Below are positions 11,753-23,417 of a DNA stretch of 64,000 nucleotides, one piece after another. A program made the translations under genes and the position numbers. Source of the stretch: Prostheceraeus crozeri. Its lineage: Eukaryota; Platyhelminthes; Polycladida; Euryleptidae. Positions within the stretch are counted from its first letter, which is position 1; every line of letters begins with the position of its first letter. Under the pieces are notes generated by a model that was not told where the DNA came from, searched no databases, and was given only the letters and a program-made list of their open reading frames with translations. The DNA is taken from positions 19,938 to 83,937 of the forward strand of contig CAJQUW010001622.1 of the NCBI GenBank assembly GCA_907163375.1, written 5' to 3'.

Positions 11753-14700
11753 CAGGCATCCCAGCGATCCCTACTTTTTAAGGGTCTCCCTTTTTTTCAC
11801 TATTTTTTTGCAAAATCCCTACTTTTCACTACTTTCCGGCGAAATCCCTACTTTTCGATGAAGTTGTGTAATTTGACTTTTATTTGTTTCGTGAGAGTTA
11901 CCGGATCATATTGTGACTTTTTATCAGTTAATGAAAATTATATATGTCAGAACTATTTACAGATTCATAATCAAATAATTATCACAGAAATGTATCCTTG
12001 TTATCCTTTGTAAGATAATGTGGTAATTCTACATTTAAAAAAATTATCATAAAAATAACAGCTTTTATATTACAAAAAAGATATAAAAGTAGATATAAGA
12101 TAGAAAAAAGAAAAATTTAAAAAGCCCGTGCAAAAATCATTCAATTATGTGTCGAAGTTTTTTTCATTTAAGTGTCGAACTGTTATATTCATACAATGAT
12201 TTTAATCTCAATCTCCTCCACAGATAAGGAAAGAATTCATCGCGTAACCAGCATTAGAAGAATTCATAGGAAGAAAGTTTCGTAGAAACAGCTTCCAGAC
12301 ATGTAGGCTATCATGTCTAACAAGGATCAAGTACAATCGTGTGCAAGTTCATTATAGTGTTGGAAGACATTAATATGGAGTACATGCATAAGGTTAACAT
12401 TCAATCTTCCATTTTTTTCATTTACTGACTTTAAAGGAGTTGGATTCCTTATTGCTGTCTGAAGTTGTCAGATCTCGTCGCTTGCATAAACAACAGGGAC
12501 TGTTTGAACAAAATAACTTTGAAATTGAAATAGATTTTTCGGAAACTTTTTGCACCATTAAATGAGCATTCGAACTCCTTGAAGTGCGAATGTCATACTG
12601 ATACTGCGATAATGTAGTTTAGTAAAGAGCTTATATTCTGATGTGTGTTTTCTTTCTTTTCATCATGTACATATAACCATTGTTATTCGATATGAGTTAT
12701 TGGCTTGATTGCATTCTTTCTGGTATTTGTATCTCATAATACATGAAATTTGTCTTAAGAATTTGAATGCTTATGTAGCAATATTTTATTTTGAATTGCT
12801 GTTTTCGAGGTTTTATGAGCCCCAAAGTAGTGAATTCGTACATTGTCAAATTTTCATGCATCATTAAGAATCCCTGTCATCAGACATTCCGAATTTCAGC
12901 GCAATATGCCGCATGGTAAGACTAAATTTCAGAGTGCCTGGCTTAACACGAAAGATTCAAATGAGCACTTGTTGTCATCATGGTGTAAGTCAAACCCCAC
13001 CGATAATTTCTCAGCATTCTGTAGGCCTACTGTATGCAAAACTGATATATCATGTTCTAATTCAGGAAGAATGCAGCTATTAAACCATGCAAAGACAGCC
13101 AAACACAGAATCGTTGCAAAAGATAAGTTGAATGCTAATCAACAACGAATTATTATCGATTGCGGTTCAGTAATTCGCAAGGATCGAAAGATTCATCGCA
13201 GCAAAACAAGGAAGTCAGAACAAAATCATCTGGATTTCTTTTGCAACCGTTCTGAAAATGAAGAAGTTCTAGAGCTGAAATAACATGGATTTTAAAGATA
13301 TGCTCATCTGACTGGTCTTTCGCCTCTTGTGACGATATTAATGAAGTGTTTCAGATGATGTTTCCTGGTACTATCAGTGATAATTTTCAATGCAAAAGCA
13401 GCAAAGCATCATACGTTGTATCGGATGGATTAGGACCCTTTTTCCAACGGGAATTAATCGAGGAAATGAAAAAATCAGAATCTCTTCACGTTGGAATTTG
13501 ATGAGACAACAACGAAGAAATCAGAGAAGCAAATGGACCTGCTTGTTCGATTCTGGTCTATCTCTCGTGAGAAATCGTTCGTCCAATATCTAAGCAGCAG
13601 ATTCTTCGGTCATGCAAAGGCATCAACGGTCACTGACTCGATTATTTCTTTGTTTAAAGAAATAGGTGTTCCGATCTCCAATTTGTTTTATCATCAGATG
13701 GTCCCAACGTAAATAAATCAATCTGGCAATCTTTGAATAATCACTTGAAATCACTTGGATTACCAGGACTGTTAGAATTCGTTCCATGCAACTTGCACGT
13801 GGTTCATAACGCTTTCCGTGCTGGATGAAAGAATACGGGGATGGTGTTGAGAATTTCTGCATTGATATATTTTATTGGTTCCGACAGTCTCCTTGTAAGC
13901 GGGAAGATTTTCAGAGCATCTTGTTGGATCTTAATCTTGAAGAAAATTTTTTTATTCAACGTGGACACACTCGATGGATCACACTTGGTCGATCACTCAC
14001 AAGAGTTTTGGTGAATTATGACACCATCAAAGAATATTTTCTGAAGTACATTCCATCGTTAGTTAGATGTGGAGATACGTCCTTAGAGTTGCGGAAAAAC
14101 GACCGTCTGAGACGAATCACTGGAATGCTGCTAGACAATACTTTCCCAGTGAAATTGAACTTCGTTGCTTCATTAGCAAAAATGTTCGAGTCTTTCCTCG
14201 TAACATTTCAAAAGGAAGCCCCTCTAGTCCATGTACTTCACATTGAATGTGTAGAACTCGTGCGCAGAATTTTGACAGGATTTCGTGAAGAACAGTCTTC
14301 TGTCAAATGTCAATGCAATTGCAGACGTTTATGTTTCATTGCCTGCAAATCACGTTCCTTGGGAGGAAGTAGAAAATGGCAACGTTGAAACTCCTCCTAA
14401 AATCGAAATTCAGTGCATGATCAAGTGCTATATTGCAATCACAAGGTATCTGCTGAAACGATTGCCAATTCGCAACAGACTCTTGCGAGATGCCTTGGCA
14501 CTCCATCCTCTACATCGAAAGAAAGAATCCAATACGCACGCCATTAAGAGATTGGTTTTGAATTTTCCACAAATCATATCTTCGTCTGACCATGACCTGA
14601 TTCGTGATGAATACCTTGCATATCAAAACGACGATTTGTCACCTACTTTGTCTGTATTCGAAGAAAGTGGACGTGTCGACCATTTTTGGCGTGATGTTGA

Positions 14701-15948
14701 GCGATTGAAAAACAGTTGTGGGCTTCCAAAGTATACGAATCTCCATAAGCTTGCTCGAACAGTCCTGAGTATTCCTCATGGCAATGCGGACGTCGAACGC
14801 TCACTTTCAATTAACAAAAATATTCTAACTTCAGAAGAACCAGGTTGTCTGAGGAAACATTGATTGGATTGAGACTATGTGAAAGATGCCGTAAGACGTC
14901 ATGGCGGTATCTCACGAGTACCGATTACAACTGATCTAATAAAAGCACACGCAATGCGCATCGCAAATATCAGATCCGCAGTGAAGAAGAGAAGGAAAAG
15001 GCTGAGAAGCGGAAAACCGAAAGAAGTGACCAAAAGCTAACTGAACAAACTATCAAAGATACGTCGACTCAACAAGGTCTCACAAAGACAATGACATCGA
15101 AGGAAAAGTTACTCACCGATAAAGAACAGGAAGTGAAAGACGATTTGAAATTGGCTCATAAACTAGTCAATGAAGGCGATGAACGTCTCGCAATGGGAAT
15201 CAAGAAGAAAGATATGGTAGAGATCGCGTTGGCTCAAACCATGCTAGAAAGTGGACGCAACAAGATTGTATCAGTGCAGAATGCTGCTGAGGTATGTGAA
15301 AAGAGAAGAAATAAACTTGATAAGCGTAAAGCAAAGTTTTTTGATAAAACCACGAACACCCTACAAAATACATAGTACATCTTCCGTGACTTTAGCCATG
15401 TTTGGACAGTTATTAAGCGTTATTTGTTTATGAAAGAGTCAAGGAGAGAATGATGTATAAACAGTTTTGCTACATAACTCGTTACAAGATTCGTTTTAAA
15501 TGAGAGGCCTACAACTACTTTCGCATCATACCAAATTTCGTCACGCTAAATTCAGGGTACCTTCTTATTCGTAAATTCTCTCCTCGTCTCTGATATGTTA
15601 TGTTATCCACTTTCGAATTGAAATTGATGTGATCGAGTTACGATATGGTTACGATTTGTTTTCTTGTTTTTAACAATGTGAAAATATCATGATACAATTG
15701 CTCTTACTTCGCATCATGTACTGGTTTGTACTCATAGTTGTTAGGAGTGGTTTTACACATGAATTCAGTTTAACAACTATTTGATTATTTAGGGGGAATG
15801 TAAGACAGGATCACACATTACATTAGCCTTATTTTTCTTCTTTCTTACTACTTCTTCGAAAAAAATATCCCTACTTTTTTACCAACTTTTTCGGAAAATT
15901 ATCCCTACTTGCATCCCTATTTTTTGTTGAACAGCGCTGGGATGCCTG
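11753..15948 (+). mobile_element. hAT DNA transposon, about 4.2 kb, near full length
   Basis: The ends are CAGGCATCCCAGCG and its reverse complement. Both subterminal zones contain repeated ATCCCTACTT words. The flanks GCTCTTAA and GCTCTTAG agree at 7 of 8 bases, as an 8-bp hAT target duplication should if the outermost G is assigned to the target. All parts of a hAT transposase can be traced inside, but in several frames. Confidence 0.88.
12843..15375 (+). pseudogene. hAT transposase, nearly complete but broken
   Basis: The first block (12843-13283) holds a BED-like zinc finger: C-x4-C, then SNSGRMQLLNHAKTAKH. From about 13270 the catalytic core follows, including YVVSDGLGPFF, FDETTTKKSEKQMDLLVRFW and SDGPNVNKSIW. 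The frame 13825-14388 covers the TRWITLGRSL segment. The frame 14285-14863 ends in the dimerisation domain (IPHGNADVERSLSINKNIL). A helical, charged tail follows at 15091-15375. The pieces sit in different frames, with at least four interruptions, some possibly introns. It resembles predicted hAT proteins from cnidarians and fish. Probably inactive. Confidence 0.8.
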
Positions 15949-16078
15949 CTCTTAGCTAACTTGTGACGATTGACTCTTACCTAGCAAATGACACTGAACC
16001 GTTATGGTCAAAATGCGCAGTGTAAAGACAAATTTTGAAATAGGCTGTCCTAATTTATCAAATACCTAGGCCTACGTA

Positions 16079-16620
16079 CGAGGGATGTCTCAAATGTAGC
16101 GAGAATTTTACTATAACTTCTGAAAGAACTATGCAAATGATTTGGAATTTTTACTTGCTAATCTTGACAATCAAACTGACATTTGTGAAAAATTTCAGAG
16201 CAATCGGTGCATAAGCGCGTAGATTTGTGGCTTTTTAAATATGCTTAGGTCCAATTTAAAATACGATTTTAAGCAATGTTGTTTTTAAATTTCAAAAAGG
16301 GTAATGAATGACACAAGATGTGAATTAATTAATTATATGACTCGTTCGACAAACAATCGACCTCCTTTTTTGTCGCTATCCACGTATTCGCCTTTCATCT
16401 CGATGCAGTTCCCGTAGCGCTGCAGCATTTTGTCCACCCATTCGTCACAAAACTTAACGTAAAATTGCTGGGCGAATAGTTGGCGACGGCAATGACATCA
16501 TCACGACTGCTGAAGACACGACCTTGCACTGGCTTTTTCATTGGCCGGAACAGGTGGAAGTCGGTAATGCGGCGGATGGTTGAGGAGACGAAACCCAAGC
16601 TCATGCACTGTATTCATGAT
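16079..16620 (-). mobile_element. mariner 3' half, inverted copy
   Basis: Read on the minus strand, 16620 to 16340 encodes the C-terminus of a mariner transposase: RRITDFHLFRPMKK, VFSSRDDVIAVA, then WVDKMLQRYGNCIEMKG and a C-terminal FVERVI stop. A 3' untranslated stretch and the end CGAGGGATGTCTC follow, next to a TA at 16077. The same 3' region occurs in direct orientation at 23075-23417. Confidence 0.8.
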
Positions 16621-16999
16621 GGCATTCTGGGGTCGTCAATTGACTGCGGAAAGAGTCAGCGTGTTGAATGTGCCACGGAGAACTTGGTGTGACAGCAAAT
16701 TGGTGACGAGGAGATTAATCGCCTTTTCATCACGATGGACGAGACGTTGCTGCCAATTTCCAGCCCTCGCACCAAGCAACAGTTTCCGGGGTGCCGTCGT
16801 GGGGCCCGAGGCTGTCACCGTGAAGAAAGTCCAGGAGCTTGAGTTTCGCCTACTCAACCGCCCGTCGCATTGCCGACTTCCACCTGCTCGAGCCGATGAA
16901 AGGTCGTGTCTTTAGCAGTCGTGATGAGGTCATGGCCGTCGCAAACGATTCGCTCCGCAATTTTCCGGCTTAGTTTTGGGAGGATGGGGTGGACAAAAT
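16600..16999 (+). mobile_element. mariner transposase segment, direct copy (left part)
   Basis: Plus-strand reading gives a FITMDETLLPISSPRTKQQ stretch like the mariner VTVDETWIHYYTPETKQQ catalytic region. It then jumps to ADFHLLEPMKGRVFSSRDEVMAVAND and ends at GVDKI. The middle of the catalytic domain is missing. The break falls inside the segment that resumes at 23075, so both pieces probably belong to one copy. Confidence 0.65.
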
Positions 17000-17442
17000 C
17001 CAGGCTCTCCATTGATCCTATAGTTTTATGAAATTGAGGTACAGATTGTCCGTATTATGAAAATACTAGAGGGAATGAACGAGACCTTAATAGTTATAGT
17101 CAAGTAAAATCGTTATCTTCACTTACAACTTACAGGAAATGCACATTATGCTATTGATGCGTGTCCACTCGTTCTGTAATTATAACAGTTCACATTCTAC
17201 CAATGAAAAGTGATTGATATCTCCAGATCCCTCGTTGATTAGCCACACTATTGAATTTGAACGAAATTATATGCGAAATTCGGTTTTCAGTCAAAGAACT
17301 GCTTTCATGTGTGACTCAATGCCATAAGAACAACGTTGCAAACGTTCGTCCGGTCTCATTTGGAACCGATTGATGAGCATGGAACCTATATGCGTATATC
17401 TTAACGTAACTAGAACTACGCATAATTGTGATGCAGCAATTA

Positions 17443-19474
17443 GGGTAGGGTGGAATGGGTATATGGGGTGAAACGGGTATAAGTCACCTAAAGTTATCTG
17501 GAAACCAAGCGGATCGATATTTCCGTATATCTCTTGGATTATGATGATATTGTGATAATAGCATGAATTTCCGATAAGTGTTTCAATTTACAATTTTCAT
17601 TGTTTCCATGGAAACCAGCTTTTGATTTCTTTTTTGTTTGCTGAAAAAATTGAACGATTGCGAACTTTCGTATTGCTGCAAGGGAAAGAGCACCATGACT
17701 TAACTTAAGCATCCCTGTAAAAGTTAAAACATACCTAATTATGATGTGATAATAGGCTAATCTGTATTTGTCATTATTATCCGTTAATTTTGAAAATTCG
17801 AAAATGGGGTGAAATGGGTATACTACTGAAAAAGTGCGGGGTGAAACGAGTATACATATGTTAACACAGAAAGTGTCGATTTTTACTCTAAACTGAGATA
17901 TGTGCCGTTCTTATAAATAAAGGTGCATTTCATTTGTGATATGTGCATGTGCGGTTCATTGAATTTGAAAAATATTTCGAATACAAGGAGCCAGCACTGC
18001 TTTTTACTAACATTGAGGTCTGTAAGTGAAGCGAAATTATTCTTCTCTGTTTGCCGTCTAACACTTCACATACTCTTCAGCCTCGAAGAGCTCAATAAAG
18101 AGCTTACCCTCTTCAGCTCTGAAACACGTATGGAAGGAAGCATGAAAGTGATGGTCACGACAAACTCGAACGAATTCGATGACGAAGCCTGGTCACATCT
18201 TCATATATGTAGACTGCTTTTGTGCAACTGAAACCAGTGTCGGCAATCAGCAGATTCCATGGTGGTGCTGTGATACATCCAGTTTCTCGAACATCTGTGG
18301 TAAAGGTGAAAGTCTCCGACTAAAAAGTGAATAGGCAAAGGGAGTTGTCAATATCCATAGGGCTTTGGAATCACTTCTTAGTAGTAGGCCTCCTCCTCTC
18401 CAGGAAGCCAAAGCGTGTGATCCTCTTCGAACGTCAGAAATTATGCGCAAAATTGGTGAAGTGTTGACATCGTCATCTGTTTTGAAGTGTTTTGAAAAAG
18501 AAGAAAGAAGTGATACTCCTATTCGTTTGAAGAAAATTAAATCCATTGCTCTTGAGGAGCAGCAATGTAACGATTATCTGTTCATCAAACGAAGATAGTG
18601 TGGTGAGCGATAATGAGGACTTTTCTGATGAAGACATAAATGAAAAGGAAGATGCAGGTTTCCCATCAATTTAAGATTTGAAACAGGACGACTGGGCTGT
18701 TGTCAAAATTGAATAAAAGCTGATGGTACATCGGTCAAGTAGAGATAGTTTGTGATGTGTGGTGCAGTTTTTCTGCTACATTCTAGAAGCGAAGATGGTC
18801 CAGGGCAGTGTGAAAATTTTAGCTTATTTAAATATCGACCTGCACTTTATTTAAAAGATACCATGGCCCGGGGCAATCTGAAACCGCCAGTGCGAAAGAG
18901 GAAATTCCGATGTCATAATTTCAAGGTCAATGCTGACTCGGGATGGTGAGACTCAGGACACCCCTCATTTGCTGTCCTAGTTCCTCTGGCATTGAGTTTA
19001 TCATTAGACGCACTATCTATGTTGTCATGAAGTCAAGTATTTCACGAAGTTGTAATTTTGTGATGAATGGTTATAAATATACAACGTTTTTTCAATCGAC
19101 GATTCAGGGAAGTCATCTCTGTAGGAGAGATGAACATAATTATCATTAAACATGTTAATGAAAACAAATATTGTAGCAGCTGACCTTATAGCATACCATG
19201 ATAGTGATGCTTAACAAGTTTCTGATACAATTTTTTAATAATTTTTTCATACACTACAATCATCTTCAAAAACTACATTTATACCCATTTCACCCCACGG
19301 TTTGGGTGAAATGGGTGTACACTTCATGTTTTTAAAAACGTGTAATTCCCTCTATGACTAGAGATATTATTTTGAGTAGTAAAGGTATTTATGTATTTAT
19401 GTGTGGCACATGGAGAACATTGAGAAAATCACATAAATTCTTTTTAAAACTACCCATTCTACCCCACCCTACCC
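17443..19474. mobile_element. TA-target DNA transposon with GGGGTGAAATGGGTATA repeats, about 2.0 kb
   Basis: The left end is GGGTAGGGTGGAATGGGTA and the right end is its near match inverted, each beside a TA. Copies of GGGGTGAAA(C/T)GGGTATA occur near 17464, 17806 and 17836, and inverted or direct near 19263-19318, as subterminal arrays. Such repeats often bind transposase. The fragments inside suggest a pogo/Tc1-type source, but no DDE core is readable. Confidence 0.75.
17923..18950 (+). pseudogene. Remnant coding fragments of the TA-target transposon
   Basis: Short frames at 17923-18231, 18365-18598 and 18752-18949 look protein-like (for example SSSVLKCFEKEERSDTPIR). They are followed by an acidic run near 18600 and DDWAVVKIE near 18685. 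The acidic run followed by D-D-W-x-V-V-K resembles the tail of some pogo/jerky-like transposases. No catalytic domain is present. Assignment is weak. Confidence 0.35.
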
Positions 19475-19792
19475 TAGATATTGTATGTACAGTGTTGTTC
19501 GATGAAACTGAATCACAGATAAATTTTCCGAAAAATGATCAAAAACGACTATTGTTCAATTCAATTCTGTTGATTAGCATTTGACCATTAACAAAAACAT
19601 AAAAGAAGGGAAAGACTGACAAAATACATGTCAAACAAGTATTTCAGATGATCAATAGTGAATTGGACCATCCCTTACTCATGCATTCCCTGATTCTGGA
19701 AGGCATTGAGTCAATCAAGTTGGGACACATTTTCTTCAGATCGTCATCTCTTGCCCATTCTCGCAGCAATGCGTTGATCAGTTCTTGTTTTG

Positions 19793-20671
19793 TCAACGTT
19801 TCTTTTCTAGTTTTGCCTTGAGGATGGCCCAGATGTTCTCAATTGGTGATAGATCTGGAGAGTTCCCAGGCCATTTGAGAACTCTAACGCCGGATTCATT
19901 CAAGAGTTTCATCGTTTTTCGTGATGTGTGGCATGGCACTAAATCTTGCTGAAACCAACAATTTTCAGACGACGAATGCCACTCATTTATCTGTGGAAGA
20001 AGTCTTCCAGAGATGACGCGTGCATGCTGATCAGAGTTCATTGAACCTCCAACCAAGTGAATACGACCAGTTCCATGGAATGAGATGCAGGACGAAATCA
20101 TCAACTTCACTGGGTGTCTGAAGGATGGCTTGAAGTGCATTCTTGTCGGAGTTTCACCGGAATTTCTCCTCACGAACTGCGACGCTGCCGGCTGTATTTC
20201 TACCGAGGTCTCGTCGTTGAATATAACTTTGTGCCAATCATCCAGCGTCCAGTCCTTGTATTCACGACACCATGCAAGTCTTCTTTTTCTCATGTCTTCG
20301 GTCAGAACCTGGCATTTCAATGGACGATATGCTGGTCTGTCGTTTTCTGTTAAGCGTTTCCTTACAGTTGATGGGCTGATGTCAATGTGATAATCATCTT
20401 TCAGTTTATAAGAGAGGTCGCTCGATGTTGCACGGGGATTTTCTCTGGAGAGCTTCAGCAGAACTCTGTCGCCCCTTTCATCGGTTTTTCTTTCAGATCC
20501 GCAGAGAAATCGGTAACTTTCGTATGAATTTGTGCTTCGGTACCGACTAATGATGCGACTTGTGGATGATTGGCTTACACCGACAGCGCCTGCAATCTCA
20601 CGTGTTGAAAGACCAGCATGCTCATGTAGTGCAACGACCTGGGCTCTGGTTTCGTTGTCTATATCACCCAT
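19793..20671 (-). CDS. Tc1-family transposase (DD34E), C-terminus frameshifted
   Basis: Cut-and-paste transposase, 292 residues from the ATG at 20671. An N-terminal helix-turn-helix (residues about 5-45, LSTREIAGAVGVSQSSTSRI) should bind the ends. The catalytic triad is visible as D in IFNDET, D in WFQQDLVPCHTS and E in SPDLSPIENIW. Exactly 34 residues separate the last two, which defines DD34E. The frame stops after KAKLEKKR, but the next frame continues as LTKQELINALLREW...CPNLIDSMPSRI, the normal Tc1 C-terminus. One small indel in the A-rich GAAAAGAAA stretch therefore removes about 50 residues. It is otherwise uninterrupted, so a fairly young copy. Activity is doubtful. Confidence 0.85.
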   Translation of the reverse strand: MGDIDNETRAQVVALHEHAGLSTREIAGAVGVSQSSTSRIISRYRSTNSYESYRFLCGSERKTDERGDRVLLKLSRENPRATSSDLSYKLKDDYHIDISPSTVRKRLTENDRPAYRPLKCQVLTEDMRKRRLAWCREYKDWTLDDWHKVIFNDETSVEIQPAASQFVRRNSGETPTRMHFKPSFRHPVKLMISSCISFHGTGRIHLVGGSMNSDQHARVISGRLLPQINEWHSSSENCWFQQDLVPCHTSRKTMKLLNESGVRVLKWPGNSPDLSPIENIWAILKAKLEKKR

Positions 20672-20769
20672 TGGCACAGTTTCGTATCCAAACAAATGAA
20701 TTGTCTTATCAATGCTGTGATCTGCTGCTTTATAAGACACTTGCTACTTCACTACGCAATTCAGCGGCG

Positions 20770-21600
20770 CCAGTCGTGAATAGAATTCAATAGATTGATT
20801 GCATGAAGGTCTTCTGATCGAGTGTGAGTCATCCCAACAGCTGCGCTGTGGATGATTTGATTAGCGTTGACACAGAAGCGATAAACAGCGATGATTTTGC
20901 GCTGGAGCGGGTATGGGCGATAGTCAAGGCCCAGTAAGCAATCAAGTGATCACCAGTTGTTCAGTTTATCAGAACTTCCTAGAGTTACGGAATGATATAA
21001 AGTACGTAACTGTTTGGCCATTCCTGGATATTATACACTATGTCAAAAATAGCCTCTGGCTTTCTCAGGAATAAAAAAAAATTTTTTTATTCCTGAGAAA
21101 GCCAGAGGCTATTTTTTACGGAATGATTTTATTGAAAGCTGACATCACATCAAATTCTGTGAAAAATACAGACTGTAAAAAGTACTTGCGCGAATTTTTC
21201 AACCACTTTACTTGGAAAAAGCAAATTCTCCTGTTAATAATTCGATGTTTTGTTTGATGAGACACTTGGTATCGCCATCCAATGGCTCCAGTCATGAATA
21301 GAATTCAATAGTTTGATTCCAAAATGTTCTTCTGATCAAGTATGAGCCATAACAACATTTGTAGCGTGGATAATTTGATTCGTTGTGACAAAGCCGATAA
21401 ACATTGATGATAGCGTGCTGGACCTGGTATAGACGATAGGCCTAGTAAGTAATTGAGTGTTGACCCAGTGTCCTATTTATCGGAAGTCTCTGGAGTTACT
21501 GAATTAATTTATTGAAAGCTGACATGTCACGTAAATTTCTAAGAAAAGTACAGACTGCAAAAAGTACTTGCGCGAATTTTTCAACCACTTTACTTTTACT
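20770..21600. repeat. Diverged tandem duplication inside the Tc1 element
   Basis: About 20770-21210 and 21285-21600 share the same order of words: TGAATAGAATTCAATAG, GATAATTTGATTCG-like, TTTATTGAAAGCTGACAT, and TACTTGCGCGAATTTTTCAA. The first unit carries the hairpin insertion; the second shows the empty site. Confidence 0.75.
20985..21127. repeat. Perfect 72-bp hairpin insertion flanked by a 12-bp direct repeat
   Basis: TTACGGAATGAT occurs at 20985-20996 and 21116-21127. The inserted segment ends in a perfect inverted repeat with 35-bp arms, 21045-21079 and 21082-21116, separated by two bases. The arms contain AGCCTCTGGCTTTCTCAGGA. The sister duplicate at about 21490-21510 has no insertion. 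Confidence 0.85.
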
Positions 21601-21838
21601 CCAAATATCAGTAAAATCTTCCGAAGCTTAGTTGTCCTAGTAAGGTCTGTCTTGGATGGAAAACTTGTTGCAGGTTAACTTTTGTCATCATAAAGTTTCA
21701 GAACATAACCAATATGAACTAACTGAATGATTGGTGAAGCCTAATTTAGCAATTAATATGCTATGTAGCAAAGAAAAGAAGTTATCAGGAATGTACCTCA
21801 ATTTTAATGGAGTGATTCAGTTTCATCGAACAACACTG

Positions 21839-22999
21839 TAGGTTGAAAAAATTCATGCACTGATAAGCACACGGGCATCAGCTGAGGTACCTACAGAAAG
21901 TGAAAATGGTAACCCGCTGGCCGAAATTTTAGGAATTCTGGGACCCATTCATATCATTATTCATAGAAAACACGAGTGATGCTAATTTAAATGCTAGGAA
22001 TCCGCAGATCTATTTACAGTCAACCAAAGAAAAGTCGCAGCTTCTTTCTGTTGAAGCCATTGCTTGGTGCGAATTGTCGCAGAATTCATCAACCGTGAAA
22101 ATTTTGAGAGAGTGACTTACCATGTTTGTTTTCGTCCGCACCTATTCAATTTTCAACAAATTTCAATAAAATTAGTACCAAAGTGATCAGGAGACACTGC
22201 TCATTGAAATAAGCTGGTGTTCAAATGGATTTGAACATGTGACCTTTTTTCGACCCTGTATGGCCCACCTCTAGTATCAACAAACAAATTATGAAAAGCG
22301 ATAGGTTAAATCAACGAAAACCGAGAAGCCTTTTTGACATCCAGACGCATCATTCAAGATGGCTAACGTTTTAGATGTTAACGCATATATGCACTTTATC
22401 AGTCCGATCATTCAAATTCATTTACACACAATCGCCAAGCTTTGAGTTTTTATTCATTTCACTGAGAAAAACTCGGCATTGAGATGTAATCAGGAAAGTT
22501 CAAATCATGAACCTCTTTCAAAAAAAGATTTTTTTGATGAGTTGGACTTAAAAAAATTTCTTTTTGTCCAACTCTGCTGACAACTTATTGTTTGCCATTT
22601 CCAATAGCAAGCAATACACGAATTATCCATTCGAGAAGGAGCAAGTTGCCTAATTCTGTGATGTGCCATTTCGATATTAAGGTTACATACAGCCCTTCCT
22701 TTCTAGGAAACCGAAGACGCGCGCAGATGAATTAAAATTTGGTGGCGTAGCCTGGTGAAGAAGACGCGAGGTCGTCTCCACCGCGGACTTCGGTTATTCA
22801 GAACAATTGAGCAAACCATAGAAATTAACTTCTATCATTTGGAGTACAAATTTAACAAATTTTGTTGATCTTTGTAAGGGTCACTGATATTTCAGTACAA
22901 CAATTTTTATTTCCTTATTTTGCATCACGTAAATCCCATGCCTCCGATAATTTGCTGAAAAAATTGTATATTTCTCCAATATTGTTCGAAGAATATCCT
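21839..22999. other. No gene seen; interior of the 6-kb insertion
   Basis: AT-rich sequence with no recognisable coding motif. A small hairpin (GAGTTGGAC...GTCCAACTC) lies near 22538-22575. Confidence 0.5.
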
Positions 23000-23074
23000 G
23001 TATTTCTCCTATATTTTTCGGAAAAATTCCTGTCTTCCCCATTTATTTTAGGTCTACGGTAAGTTGAGGGTCTG

Positions 23075-23417
23075 AAAATGCTGCAGTGCTACGAGAACTG
23101 CATCGAGCTGAAAGGCGAATGCGTGGATATCGACAAAAATGGGGGTCGACAGTTTGTCGAACGAGTCATATGATTTAATGATTCACAAAACATCTTGTCT
23201 TTTATTAGGCTACTGTTTTTGAAATTAGAAAAAGACTTTGTTTAAAATCGTATTGTAAAATTGGACCTAAGCATTTTTTATCTACGCGCTTATGCATCGA
23301 TTGCTCTGAAATTTTCCCCAAATGTCAGTTTGATTGTCAAGATTAGCTTGTAAAAATTTCAATTCAATTCGTTTAAAAGTTACAGCAAAATTATCATTTC
23401 TTTTTAGACATCCCTCG
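23075..23417 (+). mobile_element. mariner 3' end, direct copy (right part)
   Basis: It begins KMLQCYENCIELKG, continues to FVERVI stop near 23170, and runs through a 3' region ending AGACATCCCTCG followed by TA at 23418. It closely matches the reverse complement of 16079-16380. Confidence 0.8.

Larger units (their letters stand above)
19490..21838 (-). mobile_element. Tc1-like element, about 2.35 kb, both ends preserved
   Basis: The ends are CAGTGTTGTTCGATGAAAC and its reverse complement, matching for about 27 bp, each next to TA. A Tc1-type transposase lies on the minus strand. The transposase-upstream part (20770-21600) contains a diverged tandem duplication and a hairpin insertion, so the element is longer than a usual Tc1 of about 1.6 kb. 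Confidence 0.9.
17000..23074. mobile_element. 6-kb insertion splitting the mariner, itself a nest of elements
   Basis: The mariner reading stops at ...GTGGACAAAAT (16999) and resumes at AAAATGCTGCAG (23075). The intact inverted copy reads GTGGACAAAATGCTGCAG, so AAAAT is duplicated on both sides, like a 5-bp target duplication. Inside are the transposons at 17443-19474 and 19490-21838. The outermost bases (CAGGCTCTC and, inverted, CAGACCCTC) give only a weak inverted repeat. The last 150 bp has hAT-like CCTATATTT words. The family of the outer insert is open. Confidence 0.55.
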
